Part shown: one piece after another, positions 1-8,033 of the stretch
Layout: each line of letters opens with the position of its first letter
Position numbering within the stretch: position 1 is the stretch's first letter
Assembly (NCBI GenBank): GCA_017645785.1
Contig: JAGCNW010000030.1
Span: 277,045 to 341,044 of the forward strand
Origin: Treponema sp.
Lineage (GTDB): Bacteria; Spirochaetota; Spirochaetia; Treponematales; Treponemataceae
Length of the DNA: 64,000 nucleotides
Direction: 5' to 3'
Program-made: the position numbers and the translations under genes
Notes under the pieces: generated by a model
What the model saw: only the letters and a program-made list of their open reading frames with translations
What the model was told of the DNA's origin: nothing
Databases searched by the model: none

Positions 1-466
1 TGGCTATTTCTACAAGCTGCTGTTTTCCGACGCCAATGTCCTTAATGAGCGTGTGAGGATTTTCGTTCAATCCAACAAGCGCCAAAGATTCGGCGCATTT
101 TTTGTATGTTTCGTCCCAGTTTATTCTGGCCTTTGTTCCGCGCTCGTTGCCCAAGAACATGTTCTCGGCGATTGAAAGCAGGGGAACCAAAGCAAGTTCC
201 TGGTGGATAATTACAATGCCTTTTTTTTCACTATCTTTAATTGTTTGGAACTGGCAGACTTTTCCGTCAAAAACTATGTCGCCTTCGTAAGTTCCATACG
301 GATAAACTCCCGAAAGAACGTTCATCAGCGTTGACTTTCCGGCTCCGTTTTCTCCTACGACGGCGTGGATTTCTCCGTTGGCCACCTTTAGGTTGACTTT
401 GTCAAGCGCGGTTACGTTGATAAACCTCTTTGTGATGTCTCTCATTTCCAATAACATGTCTGCCAT
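1..466 (-). CDS. gguA: Sugar ABC transporter ATP-binding protein, N-terminal part (GguA/XylG/MglA type), cut by window edge
   Basis: About 155 N-terminal residues are visible; the rest lies beyond position 1. The protein is the cytoplasmic ATPase of a monosaccharide importer of the CUT2 class (two fused ABC domains in full-length members). Walker A reads GENGAGKST near residues 38-46, followed by a Q-loop region with IIHQE. The start is ATG at 464-466 with a strong TAGGAGGAATTCC ribosome site just upstream. It lies downstream of the ChvE-type binding protein in the same direction, separated by an intrinsic terminator, so it is probably made at a lower level than the binding protein. The symbol rests on the ChvE neighbour; xylG or mglA would be equally valid family names. 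Confidence 0.9.
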   Translation of the reverse strand, partial: MADMLLEMRDITKRFINVTALDKVNLKVANGEIHAVVGENGAGKSTLMNVLSGVYPYGTYEGDIVFDGKVCQFQTIKDSEKKGIVIIHQELALVPLLSIAENMFLGNERGTKARINWDETYKKCAESLALVGLNENPHTLIKDIGVGKQQLVEIA

Positions 467-495
467 GGAATTCCTCCTAAAAAAACTAAATGCGT

Positions 496-530
496 TAAAA
501 AAGGCCGCCCGCCTTATTGGGTGGGCGGCC
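496..530 (-). terminator. Intergenic intrinsic terminator/attenuator between chvE and the ATPase gene
   Basis: On the minus strand GGCCGCCC pairs with GGGCGGCC (503-510 with 523-530), followed by a run of six T. It sits inside the operon, after the binding protein and before the ATPase. This is the usual way to give a periplasmic binding protein a molar excess over its transporter. Confidence 0.85.
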
Positions 531-557
531 TGACTGCAGATTTGACTCCGCTAAAGC

Positions 558-1616
558 CTATTGAAGGTCGGCGGCTGTGTAGTAGCCTGAGTCAAGCAAC
601 AACGCTTTGTAGTTGTCCTTGTCGCCGAAAACCGGTTCACAAAGGAATGAAGGAATGATTCCTGTTCCGTTGTCGTAGGTTTTCTTGTCGTTGATCGGCG
701 GCTGAGTTCCCTTGGCGATAGCGTCAACCATCTTGACTACCTGAGAAGCCAATGTGCGAGTGTCCTTGAATACTGACATGGCCTGTGTTCCGGCAATCAT
801 ATTTTTAACAGACGGCTTGTCGCAGTCCTGTCCAGTTACGATCGGGAAGTTCTTGGCTGTGTAGCCGGCGCCTACCAAGGCGTTTGTGATTCCCTGGGCG
901 CAAGAGTCGTTTGAAGAGTAAACGGCGTCAAGCTTTGTTTTGCCGGGGCCGTACTTCTGAGAAGTGATGAGGTTCTCCATGCGCTTCTGGGCAACTTCTG
1001 TAGACCAGTTCAATGTGGCGCACTGGGCCTTTGAAGTCTGTCCTGAGCGGCATACCAAAACTCCTGACTTGAGGTAGGGTGTCAAAACATCCATGGCTCC
1101 GCCAAAGAAGAAGTTGATGTTGTTGTCATCGGGAGATCCTGTGAAGAACTCGATGTAGGCGGGATCCTTGGCTGAGCGGCTCTTGAGTCCGAGCTTGTCA
1201 ACAAGGTAGTTGCCCTGGATTGTTCCAACTTTGTAGTTGTCGAATGTGGCATAGTAAGAAACGGCGTCGCTGTTCATGATCAAGCGGTCATAAGCGATAA
1301 CTTTTACGCCCTGCTTCTTGGCTGTGTCAAGAACGCCCTTAAGAGCGCTGCCATCGATGGCGGCGATTACCAAGATCTTGTCGCCCTTTGTAAGCATGTT
1401 CTCAATCTGCTGAGTCTGCATGGCGATGTCGTTGTTGGCATACTGAAGGTCGACAACATATCCGGCCTTCTTAAGTTCCTTAGACATGTTGGCTCCGTCC
1501 TGGTTCCAGCGCTGCAAAGACTTTGTAGGCATAGAAACGCCAACCTTTACTTTCGGAGCGGCGAAAACCGCGCCCGCGAGCATTGCCGCTACGGCAAAAG
1601 AAATGATTTTTTTCAT
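558..1616 (-). CDS. chvE: ChvE-type periplasmic sugar-binding protein
   Basis: A 352-residue periplasmic binding protein (type I fold) for an aldose ABC importer. It has a cleavable signal peptide (about residues 1-20, ending AVFAA). It carries landmark motifs of the Agrobacterium ChvE family: SMPTKSLQRWNQDG, LQYANNDIAMQ with QIENM, VIAYDRLI and SYYATFD. I start it at ATG 1616 because GGAGG is 6 bases upstream; the longer frame opening at 1628 would put that ribosome site inside the gene. The upstream two-component operon with its own sugar-binding proteins probably controls it. The substrate is not provable from sequence; glucose, galactose or xylose are typical of the family. Confidence 0.93.
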   Translation of the reverse strand: MKKIISFAVAAMLAGAVFAAPKVKVGVSMPTKSLQRWNQDGANMSKELKKAGYVVDLQYANNDIAMQTQQIENMLTKGDKILVIAAIDGSALKGVLDTAKKQGVKVIAYDRLIMNSDAVSYYATFDNYKVGTIQGNYLVDKLGLKSRSAKDPAYIEFFTGSPDDNNINFFFGGAMDVLTPYLKSGVLVCRSGQTSKAQCATLNWSTEVAQKRMENLITSQKYGPGKTKLDAVYSSNDSCAQGITNALVGAGYTAKNFPIVTGQDCDKPSVKNMIAGTQAMSVFKDTRTLASQVVKMVDAIAKGTQPPINDKKTYDNGTGIIPSFLCEPVFGDKDNYKALLLDSGYYTAADLQ

Positions 1617-1680
1617 AAAATCCTCCATTTGATTTTATTTGGCCGCTTTTTCCCTGCGGCTTGACACTAATATAAAGCAT

Positions 1681-1800
1681 AAAATGGCCTAAAAACCGGC
1701 CATTTTCTTGACTTTTTTGCGGAATTTGGGAAGTTTTTGGCATTTCTTAGCAAAATTTTGCCGCTTGGATTAGTAATTTTTTGTGGTCAAAATTTTGCTA
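1681..1800. promoter_or_regulatory. Cluster of inverted repeats upstream of chvE (operator candidates)
   Basis: Two structures occur. AAAATGGCC (1681-1689) is repeated inverted at 1698-1706. A perfect 13-bp inverted repeat TAGCAAAATTTTG / CAAAATTTTGCTA lies at 1748-1760 and 1788-1800, and each arm contains its own small palindrome AAAATTTT, with centres 37 bp apart. They lie in the 263-bp gap before chvE. They could be operators for the sugar regulator or RNA hairpins; which is unknown. Confidence 0.5.
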
Positions 1801-1808
1801 ACCGATTT

Positions 1809-1873
1809 GTCATTGCCCGACTTGATCGGGCAATCTTTTGCCCGAAAGATGTCCGGGTCAAGCCCGAACATGG
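1809..1873. repeat. Dispersed GC-rich palindromic element, copy 1
   Basis: Two adjacent hairpins: CATTGCCCGACTTGATCGGGCAATC, then TGTCCGGGTCAAGCCCGAACATG. The same modules recur at 14427-14493, 22855-22925, 23524-23660 and 53961-53993. Here it abuts the 3' end of the lipoprotein gene at 1880 and may serve as a transcript end. Confidence 0.8.
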
Positions 1874-1879
1874 CAGTAG

Positions 1880-2917
1880 CTATTTGTACACTTCTTCTCG
1901 CGTGTGGAAGCCGCTTTTTATGACGATTTCGTCTATGTTCGCGGCCGTCACGGCGGTTGGATGCAGCCAAAGGACAGGAATTTCGCCGGAACCGTTGTCA
2001 ATGCTTCCATTAACGCCGGCGCATTCCTTAACGTTCTTTCCTTGGGCCAAGGCGACCGCTATTTGGGCGGACTTTTCGGCAAGTTCCGAAATCGGCTTGT
2101 AAATCGTTACGGCTTGCTTTCCGGCCACAAGGTTTTGGCAGCCGGCTATGTCGGCGTCCTGGCCGCTGACCGCTATGTCGCGGCCGGGGGCGTATTCCCC
2201 GATCGCGCGGATTATCGAATCGGCGACGGCGTCGTTTCCGGCGACCACCGCGTCGGGAATTTGGCCGGCCTTCAACAATTCCGCCATTTTTCTATATGAC
2301 AGGTCGTAGTTCCAGCCGTTGGTCCAATAATTGTAGGTGATGGCGGCCTTGCTTTTTTGGATTTCGGCCTCGACGCCGAGGCGGATAAGGGTCATGTTAA
2401 AGTCTTCTTTTGGTCCGTAAATGCAAAAGAAGGAGCCGCGCGGCTTTCTGCGCAAAAGCTCTTGGGCCATCAAGGTTCCGACGGCTTGGCTGTCAATCGT
2501 CACGTAAAGGTCGATGGGGGAGTTTCGCAAAAGGCGGTCATAGGAAATTACGGGAATGCCCTTGCTCTTTGCCAAGCGGACGCTTTCGCCAAGGCTTTCC
2601 GCGTCTTTGGGAACGATGACCACGGCCTTTACGCCGCGCTTTATCAAGTAGGCGATTTGTTGGTTTTGGACTTCAACGCTGTTTCCGGAATTCTGGACGA
2701 TTACGTCGGCGCCCAAGTCCTTGGCGGTGTTCAAGAAAACGTCGCAGTCCCGTCTCCAGCGCTCGATGGCCAAGGTGTCGATGGAAAAGCCGATTGTGAT
2801 CCGGGCGGGGCTTTTTTCTTGTTCGCTTGGCTTTGACGATTCATTGTTTTGCTTTTGGCAAGAAGTTGCCAGCGCCAAAATGAGCGCCGCTCCCAAAACA
2901 GTAGAAAACTTTTTCAT
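1880..2917 (-). CDS. XylF-like sugar-binding lipoprotein
   Basis: A 345-residue type I periplasmic sugar-binding protein anchored as a lipoprotein: signal peptide with lipobox LATSC, so Cys20 would be the lipidated residue. Typical family segments include IGFSIDTLAIERW, VISYDRLL, VTIDSQAVG and AVSGQDADI. It overlaps the upstream response-regulator gene by 4 bases (ATGA) and closes a four-gene sensor operon. It could be a second uptake receptor or a ligand-presenting partner for the membrane sensor encoded at 5965-6948. It is distinct from the neighbouring ChvE protein, which has no lipobox. Confidence 0.88.
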   Translation of the reverse strand: MKKFSTVLGAALILALATSCQKQNNESSKPSEQEKSPARITIGFSIDTLAIERWRRDCDVFLNTAKDLGADVIVQNSGNSVEVQNQQIAYLIKRGVKAVVIVPKDAESLGESVRLAKSKGIPVISYDRLLRNSPIDLYVTIDSQAVGTLMAQELLRRKPRGSFFCIYGPKEDFNMTLIRLGVEAEIQKSKAAITYNYWTNGWNYDLSYRKMAELLKAGQIPDAVVAGNDAVADSIIRAIGEYAPGRDIAVSGQDADIAGCQNLVAGKQAVTIYKPISELAEKSAQIAVALAQGKNVKECAGVNGSIDNGSGEIPVLWLHPTAVTAANIDEIVIKSGFHTREEVYK

Positions 2918-4485
2918 TCGCCGTCTCCTTTTCCCAACATGCGGGACCTGTATTCGCTTGGCGTCTCTCCGTACTTTTGCCGGAAGAGCTTGCTAAAGTA
3001 GTTTTGGTCGTTGTAGCCCACGCCGGCGGAAATTTCTTTTATGATCAAGGCGCCGTCGGCCAAAAGTTTCTTTGCTTTTTCAAGCCTGGCCGATGTGACG
3101 TAGTTTATGTATGTCTCTCCTGTTTGCTCCTTGAAAAGCTTGCTCAAATAGAAGGGGCTCACTCCCATTATTTCGGCCAGGCCTTCAAGGCTGGGCAGGT
3201 CGCTTAGGTTTGCGTCGATGAATTTGCGCGCTTTTTGAACGATCGGATTTTCCTCGCCGTTTTTGGAAAGCGAAGCCGCCGACGCGCATTCCACCGACCG
3301 TTCCGAAAAATATTTTTCCAGCTCTTCCAAATTGTTTGTCTGCGCAAAGAAAGAAAAGTCGCCCGAGGCGCCGTCGTCCTTAAAGTTTGGGTTTGCCTGG
3401 CTTGCGGCGCTCCTTTCTTTTACAAGGCTTTCAAAAAGACCGCCCTTGATTTTGTCCAGCTGGCCTTGCCGCGCCGCCTTGAGGCATTCAAAATAATCCT
3501 TGGAGCCTTGCTGCGCGCCGAGGGCGTTTCCGGCCTTGACCGCGGCGATGAGCTTTGACAAAGACTTTTCGAGCATGGAATCTTCCGAAAAGTTTTTTTC
3601 GCTGGAAGGATTTTCTTCCGCGTATAAAAAGATTCCGCCGTCGTCAGGAATTTTCGCAAGCGAAGAAGCCGCTTCGTTGTAGGCTCCTTGCGCGTTCTTT
3701 ATGTCCCGCTCTGTTTTGCTTGCTCCGATTTTTACTTTGCCGGAAATTTTTGTGGCTAGCAAAGTGTAAATCTCTTTTATCAAGTCTCCGGGATTTTCGT
3801 TTTGCGCCAAAGGAAAGAAGACTCCGATTCTGTCTCCCATAAAGGAGCCTGTCACGCAGCGGCACTTGGACGAAAGCACGTCGCGGACCTTAACGTAAAC
3901 GTCGTATCTCTTGTCGTTGGACACGCCTGAGATTTCCACGCAGGCAAAAAAGTAGGGGAGGCCTTCTATTCCAAAATAGTTCAAGTATTCCGAAAAGTCT
4001 GTGGCGTTGTTGTTGAAGACGCAGGAATAAATAAAGTCGCTTTCGACCATTGTGGAAACTACGCTGAGCTTTTGGTGGAGCTCAATGCTGTCGGTAAGCT
4101 TTCCCCGTTCGCTGTCAACCAAATTCATCGCGTCGCGCGCGGTTTGCACAATCAAGTTGCGGTTGACGGGCTTTGTCAAATACTTGAAGGCTCCAAGGTT
4201 CAACGCCTCTTGCGCGTATTGGAACTGGTCGTAGGCCGAAAGAATTATTATCGCTATGTTTGGGTTGATTTGCTTTATAAGGCTTATGGTTTCCAAGCCG
4301 TTCATGCCCGGCATGTGGATGTCCATAAAGATGATGTCTATGCCGCCGGACCTCGCTATTTCCAAGGCCTTGGCGCCGCTTGAGGCGGAAAAGAGCGCGA
4401 TTTGTCCCTCAAAGTTTTTGCTTAGAATCATCGTCAGGGAGTCAATGACTATTTGTTCGTCGTCAGTCAAAAGAATGTTATACAT
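2914..4485 (-). CDS. YesN-type response regulator with AraC DNA-binding domain
   Basis: A 523-residue cytoplasmic two-component regulator. Residues 1-120 form a receiver domain with acidic pair DDE at 8-10, phospho-acceptor Asp55 in FMDIHMPG and the conserved Lys in LTKP. A long middle segment of unclear fold follows. Residues about 415-515 form two AraC-type helix-turn-helix motifs (ISAGVGYNDQNYFSKLF is typical of the second). It overlaps the kinase gene upstream by 8 bases. In Gram-positive bacteria and spirochaetes, YesM/YesN pairs control carbohydrate operons; the downstream chvE region is the obvious target, by inference. Confidence 0.92.
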   Translation of the reverse strand: MYNILLTDDEQIVIDSLTMILSKNFEGQIALFSASSGAKALEIARSGGIDIIFMDIHMPGMNGLETISLIKQINPNIAIIILSAYDQFQYAQEALNLGAFKYLTKPVNRNLIVQTARDAMNLVDSERGKLTDSIELHQKLSVVSTMVESDFIYSCVFNNNATDFSEYLNYFGIEGLPYFFACVEISGVSNDKRYDVYVKVRDVLSSKCRCVTGSFMGDRIGVFFPLAQNENPGDLIKEIYTLLATKISGKVKIGASKTERDIKNAQGAYNEAASSLAKIPDDGGIFLYAEENPSSEKNFSEDSMLEKSLSKLIAAVKAGNALGAQQGSKDYFECLKAARQGQLDKIKGGLFESLVKERSAASQANPNFKDDGASGDFSFFAQTNNLEELEKYFSERSVECASAASLSKNGEENPIVQKARKFIDANLSDLPSLEGLAEIMGVSPFYLSKLFKEQTGETYINYVTSARLEKAKKLLADGALIIKEISAGVGYNDQNYFSKLFRQKYGETPSEYRSRMLGKGDGE

Positions 4486-5968
4486 TTTCTTCCGCCTTTA
4501 TCTTTATGCGGAACGTGGTTCCGCCCTCCGAATTGTCCGCAATTTCAAATACCTTGTTGTCTTTAAAGTAAATTTGCAAGCGCGAGATTACGTTTATCAA
4601 GCCGCTGGACACGTGTCCCTTGTCGCTTATCAAAACGCCTTCGCTTCCCGCGGCCGCTTGGTTCAATATTTTTTCTTTCGCCTCTTGGTCAAAGCCCTTT
4701 CCGTTGTCCGAAATTTCTATGACAATCGAGCCGCTTTCGCGGCGGACTGTTATCGTTATCTTTCCGTTCTCGGTGATGTCTTTAAGTCCGTGCTTTATGC
4801 AGTTTTCAACAAGCGGCTGCAAAATTGTGTTGGGAATTCTTACCCCTAAAGTCGTTTCGTCTATGTCTTTTATGAATTGGTAGCGCTCGCCAAAGCGCGT
4901 CTTCATTATGTAAATGTAGTTGTCCAACATTCCCAATTCCTCTCCGATGGAAGCGTCGCTTCCGGGATGCTGGATGTTGTAGCGCAAAAAGTCGGCGACT
5001 TGTTCCAAAAAGTAGCAAGTCTTGTCGGCTCCTTCTATCATCGCAAGCTGTGCGCCGGTGTTCAGCGTGTTGAACAAAAAGTGCGGTTGTATTTGGTCTT
5101 GCAAGGCCTTTAGGTGGGCGTCAGTGTAAAGGGCGCGCATTTCGATTTCCTTTTCGCGCAGCTCGTTTTCTTTGAGCGCCTTTTCCCAAATCGTTCCGAT
5201 GTATTCCCGAATGGAAATTATCATCGAGTCAAAGGCTCGGCAAATGTTTCCGATTTCGTTTTTCTCCCGGCTTTTAAAAAGCGGAACGTCAAAGTCTCGG
5301 CCGGCGACTTTTAGCGCGACGTTTGAAATGTCCGAGAGAGGGCGGGTGATTCCTACGATGTTGATGTAAATCAAGAGCGCCGAGCAAACAAAGATTATGA
5401 TTATCGCAAAAATCGACCTTGAAATTATTTTTTGCGCCTTCGCCTTGCTTTGCGTGTAGCTTGATGCGTTCAAGTTGAAGAAGAGCATGTTGAGGTTTAC
5501 GATTTCGTCGTGCAAAAAGGAATAGCAGTCCATGGTCTTGTAATAGTACAAGTCCGAGTCGTAGGAATTGTTGGCTCGGCGCGCGGCGATCGCTTTGTTG
5601 CTCAAGTCAAAAAAAGATTTTGAAAGCATTCCTATTACGTATTCCTTTTGCTCCAATTCAATCTCAGACGGCCGGGACCTAAAACGTTCGGCCTTGCTTT
5701 CGGCGGCGGCTTCGTAGTGGTAGTATTTGTCGATGCTTTCAAAAGTTCGGTAGCGCATGTAGGATTCCATCGCGCTCTCGGTGTTCTCTATGTCAGTCAA
5801 GAAAGAGTTGAGGTCTGCGTTGGTTTGGAACGAGTTTCCGGTCTGCCTAAGAACGCGCGAAAAAAGCGTTGCAAGACAAATGATTATCGTAAGCGAAAGC
5901 AAAAAGCTTGCGAGGACTGCGGCCATCAATTGCGCGCGGATGCCAAAATTCTTCAATGGATTTTTCAT
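4478..5968 (-). CDS. YesM-type sensor histidine kinase
   Basis: A 496-residue inner-membrane kinase. The order is: transmembrane segment near 15-35, extracytoplasmic region of about 150 residues, second transmembrane segment near 185-205, HAMP linker (ITRPLSDISNVA), H-box of the His_kinase family (QIQPHFLFNTLN), then an ATPase domain with N-box (LVENCIKHGL) and G-box (ISDNGKGFD). The extracytoplasmic loop is short, so the sugar signal probably comes from the binding protein encoded immediately upstream, with which it overlaps by 4 bases. Confidence 0.93.
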   Translation of the reverse strand: MKNPLKNFGIRAQLMAAVLASFLLSLTIIICLATLFSRVLRQTGNSFQTNADLNSFLTDIENTESAMESYMRYRTFESIDKYYHYEAAAESKAERFRSRPSEIELEQKEYVIGMLSKSFFDLSNKAIAARRANNSYDSDLYYYKTMDCYSFLHDEIVNLNMLFFNLNASSYTQSKAKAQKIISRSIFAIIIIFVCSALLIYINIVGITRPLSDISNVALKVAGRDFDVPLFKSREKNEIGNICRAFDSMIISIREYIGTIWEKALKENELREKEIEMRALYTDAHLKALQDQIQPHFLFNTLNTGAQLAMIEGADKTCYFLEQVADFLRYNIQHPGSDASIGEELGMLDNYIYIMKTRFGERYQFIKDIDETTLGVRIPNTILQPLVENCIKHGLKDITENGKITITVRRESGSIVIEISDNGKGFDQEAKEKILNQAAAGSEGVLISDKGHVSSGLINVISRLQIYFKDNKVFEIADNSEGGTTFRIKIKAEENV

Positions 5969-6948
5969 TCGCCGCCGCCTTTAAGGACTTCAACTTCGGC
6001 CGAGACAAAGGAGTTGGCGTAGCCGTTTTCCAAAAACTCAAAGAGTTCGGTCATGGCCCTGCGGCCGATGTCTTGTGTCTTTACCGAAATCAACTCGGTC
6101 ACAATCTTTTTTTCAAAGTCAGAGCGGCAGTCGTCGCTGTCGCCAAAGCCGATGATTTTTACTTTGCCCGAAAGGTTCAAGTCGCGGACGCTTTGCGCCG
6201 CAAGAATCGTGTTCTGTTCCGTAAGCGAAACTATAAGCTCCAAGCCTTCTTCGCTGGCCAGCTGCTGCCTCAGGTTGTCTTCCTTGGAGAAGCTTGTGGT
6301 CCGCTCGAACTGCAAAGTCTTTATCGAAATCCCGGGCCTCTGCGAAAGCGCGTTAAAAAGGCCTGTCATCAAGTTTGAGTAGTTGGCGTCGTTTTGTCCG
6401 CTGGAGTCAAGCAAAATCGCTTTTCCGCTTTCGCCGATCAAGTCGATTATTTCGCGTCCTGTGATTTTTCCCAATTCGGAATAGTTGGCTCCTATGTATG
6501 AAAGCTGGGGCAGGTTGGGAATGTAGCTTCCGATTGTGACCAAGGGTATGGCCTTTCCTTGCGCGTTTTTGGGAATCTCAAGGTTCAAGTCCGAGCCTTC
6601 GATGTAGGCGATGATTCCGTCCGCCTGCAAGTAGGAGGCGTAGTTCAACAGCGCTTGGGTTGAAAGCTCTTGCGTGTCGCTGGTTCCCGTGTACAAGTCA
6701 ACGGCGGCGTCGTTTGTCCTGGCGAGGCTCTTGGCACCCAAAAAGACTTGTTCCAAGTAGGCTCGCCTGTCGCCTTTTCCGACAATCAGTATGTTTCTGC
6801 TTCTTTCCCTTTTTGCGGATTGGGCGGTGGAAACTTGGCTTTGGTCGGTCATGAATTGGCCTGCCAAAAAGGCCGTGGAGAGCAAAATCGCCGCCAGCAA
6901 GAGAAATTCAATTGTCCGGCGTAACCATTCCGCGCCGATTTTTTTCAT
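5965..6948 (-). CDS. Membrane-anchored periplasmic sugar-binding sensor protein
   Basis: A 327-residue protein with one N-terminal hydrophobic segment (about 12-32) and no lipobox, followed by a LacI/ribose-binding-like periplasmic domain (NILIVGKGDRRAYLEQ, ADGIIAYIEG, IGFGDSDDC). It is the first gene of the sensor operon and overlaps the kinase by 4 bases. This arrangement matches systems where a binding protein presents a sugar to a YesM-like kinase. The segment could be an uncleaved anchor or a signal peptide. Its promoter lies only 8 bases upstream of the start. Confidence 0.85.
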   Translation of the reverse strand: MKKIGAEWLRRTIEFLLLAAILLSTAFLAGQFMTDQSQVSTAQSAKRERSRNILIVGKGDRRAYLEQVFLGAKSLARTNDAAVDLYTGTSDTQELSTQALLNYASYLQADGIIAYIEGSDLNLEIPKNAQGKAIPLVTIGSYIPNLPQLSYIGANYSELGKITGREIIDLIGESGKAILLDSSGQNDANYSNLMTGLFNALSQRPGISIKTLQFERTTSFSKEDNLRQQLASEEGLELIVSLTEQNTILAAQSVRDLNLSGKVKIIGFGDSDDCRSDFEKKIVTELISVKTQDIGRRAMTELFEFLENGYANSFVSAEVEVLKGGGE

Positions 6949-6956
6949 AGACTTCC

Positions 6957-6985
6957 ATTATATCACATTTTTTGCGCTTTTGCAA
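6957..6985 (-). promoter_or_regulatory. Sigma-70-like promoter of the sugar-sensor operon
   Basis: On the minus strand TTGCAA, 17 bases, TATAAT. The -10 box ends 8 bases before the ATG at 6948, so the mRNA would have almost no leader. Confidence 0.75.
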
Positions 6986-6998
6986 ATTCGCTCCTCTC

Positions 6999-7027
6999 TT
7001 GAACTTTTGCTCCAAAAACGTTAGAAT
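6999..7027 (+). promoter_or_regulatory. Promoter of the bactofilin operon
   Basis: TTGAAC, 17 bases, TAGAAT. The -10 box ends 9 bases before the ATG at 7037, leaving no room for a ribosome-binding site. It is back to back with the sensor-operon promoter. Confidence 0.7.
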
Positions 7028-7036
7028 AATGGCAAT

Positions 7037-7408
7037 ATGTACGACAATAAAGGCTGCGATTTAATCGATTACGAAGACTCGGACTTTAACACAATTATGG
7101 CGAGCGACATTTCGTTCACCGGAAAAATACACTTCACAAAGCCCTTTATGATCAGGGGCAAGGTCAACGGCAGCATTTCCGCCGAAAGCGACTTGGTTGT
7201 TGACGAGGGAGCTGTTGTCAACGCCAACATTTCAGCCGAGCGGGTCTTGGTAAGGGGAACGGTCAAAGGAAACGTAAACGGCCGCGACTTGGTCTTTGTA
7301 ACTTCTAGCGGATCAATTACAGGAGACATCGCTTCGCGCCAAGTAGTTTTGGAGCCTGGAAGCATTTTTAGCGGCCGCTGCGCGATGGTAAAAGAAAATG
7401 AAGCTTAA
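7037..7408 (+). CDS. Bactofilin (polymer-forming cytoskeletal protein)
   Basis: A 123-residue protein made almost entirely of the bactofilin right-handed beta-helix repeat: alternating short hydrophobic strands such as GKIHF, GKVNGSIS, DLVVDEGAVV, VLVRGTVKGNVN and SGSITGDI. Members polymerise without nucleotide and scaffold cell-shape or envelope enzymes. The length is normal for the family. The following TPR gene starts 11 bases before its stop, so the two are co-translated. No ribosome site precedes the ATG, in keeping with the near-leaderless promoter. Confidence 0.9.
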   Translation: MYDNKGCDLIDYEDSDFNTIMASDISFTGKIHFTKPFMIRGKVNGSISAESDLVVDEGAVVNANISAERVLVRGTVKGNVNGRDLVFVTSSGSITGDIASRQVVLEPGSIFSGRCAMVKENEA

Positions 7409-8033
7409 CGTAAAAAAAGTATCGATAATTTTGTTCTTGGCGCTTTCGAGCCTTTCCTTGTTCGCCCAAGGAAAGCGCGACGCTCTTGTCTTGTACAACA
7501 ACAGAAATTTTAAAGAAGCGATTGAAGTTTGCGACGAAGAAATCAAGGCCGACCCGACCCACGTCGACTCTTACGTCGTAATGTGCTGGGCCTTGGTCGG
7601 AAACCGCGAGTACGCCCGCGCCGAGCAAGTCGCCTACGACGGCCTAAAGCAAAGCCGCTACGACATGCGCTTGATCGAAGTCTTGGGCGAAGCCAAATAT
7701 TTTTTGGGAAAAAATTCTGAAGCCTTGAAGCAGTTCCAGGAATACCTTTCAATCGCTCCCGACAGAACGGGAAGCCGCGTTGGAACGGCCTACTACTACA
7801 TGGGCGAGATTTACATACGACAGACAAAATTCCAGCACGCAGACATTTCGCTTAGCGCCGCCGTCCGCAAAAATCCCTTGTCCGACTATTGGTGGACAAG
7901 ATTGGGCTACGCGCGCGAGATGGCCGGCAACTACTACGAGGCGATGGCCGCCTACGAAGAAGCCCTCAAGCTGGACCCTCTAAAGACCGACGCGATTAAC
8001 GGAAAGGATCGTGTCGCCGCCCATTTGAGATAA
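7398..8033 (+). CDS. Secreted tetratricopeptide-repeat protein
   Basis: 211 residues. An N-terminal signal peptide (about 1-24, ending SLFAQ) is followed by at least four TPR-like helical pairs (ALVLYNNRNFKEAIEVCDEE; GTAYYYMGEIY; WWTRLGYAREMAGNYYEAM). It is probably a periplasmic scaffold. It overlaps the bactofilin gene and its stop shares a base with the mtaB start, so the three form one unit. The specific partner is unknown. Confidence 0.85.
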   Translation: MKLNVKKVSIILFLALSSLSLFAQGKRDALVLYNNRNFKEAIEVCDEEIKADPTHVDSYVVMCWALVGNREYARAEQVAYDGLKQSRYDMRLIEVLGEAKYFLGKNSEALKQFQEYLSIAPDRTGSRVGTAYYYMGEIYIRQTKFQHADISLSAAVRKNPLSDYWWTRLGYAREMAGNYYEAMAAYEEALKLDPLKTDAINGKDRVAAHLR

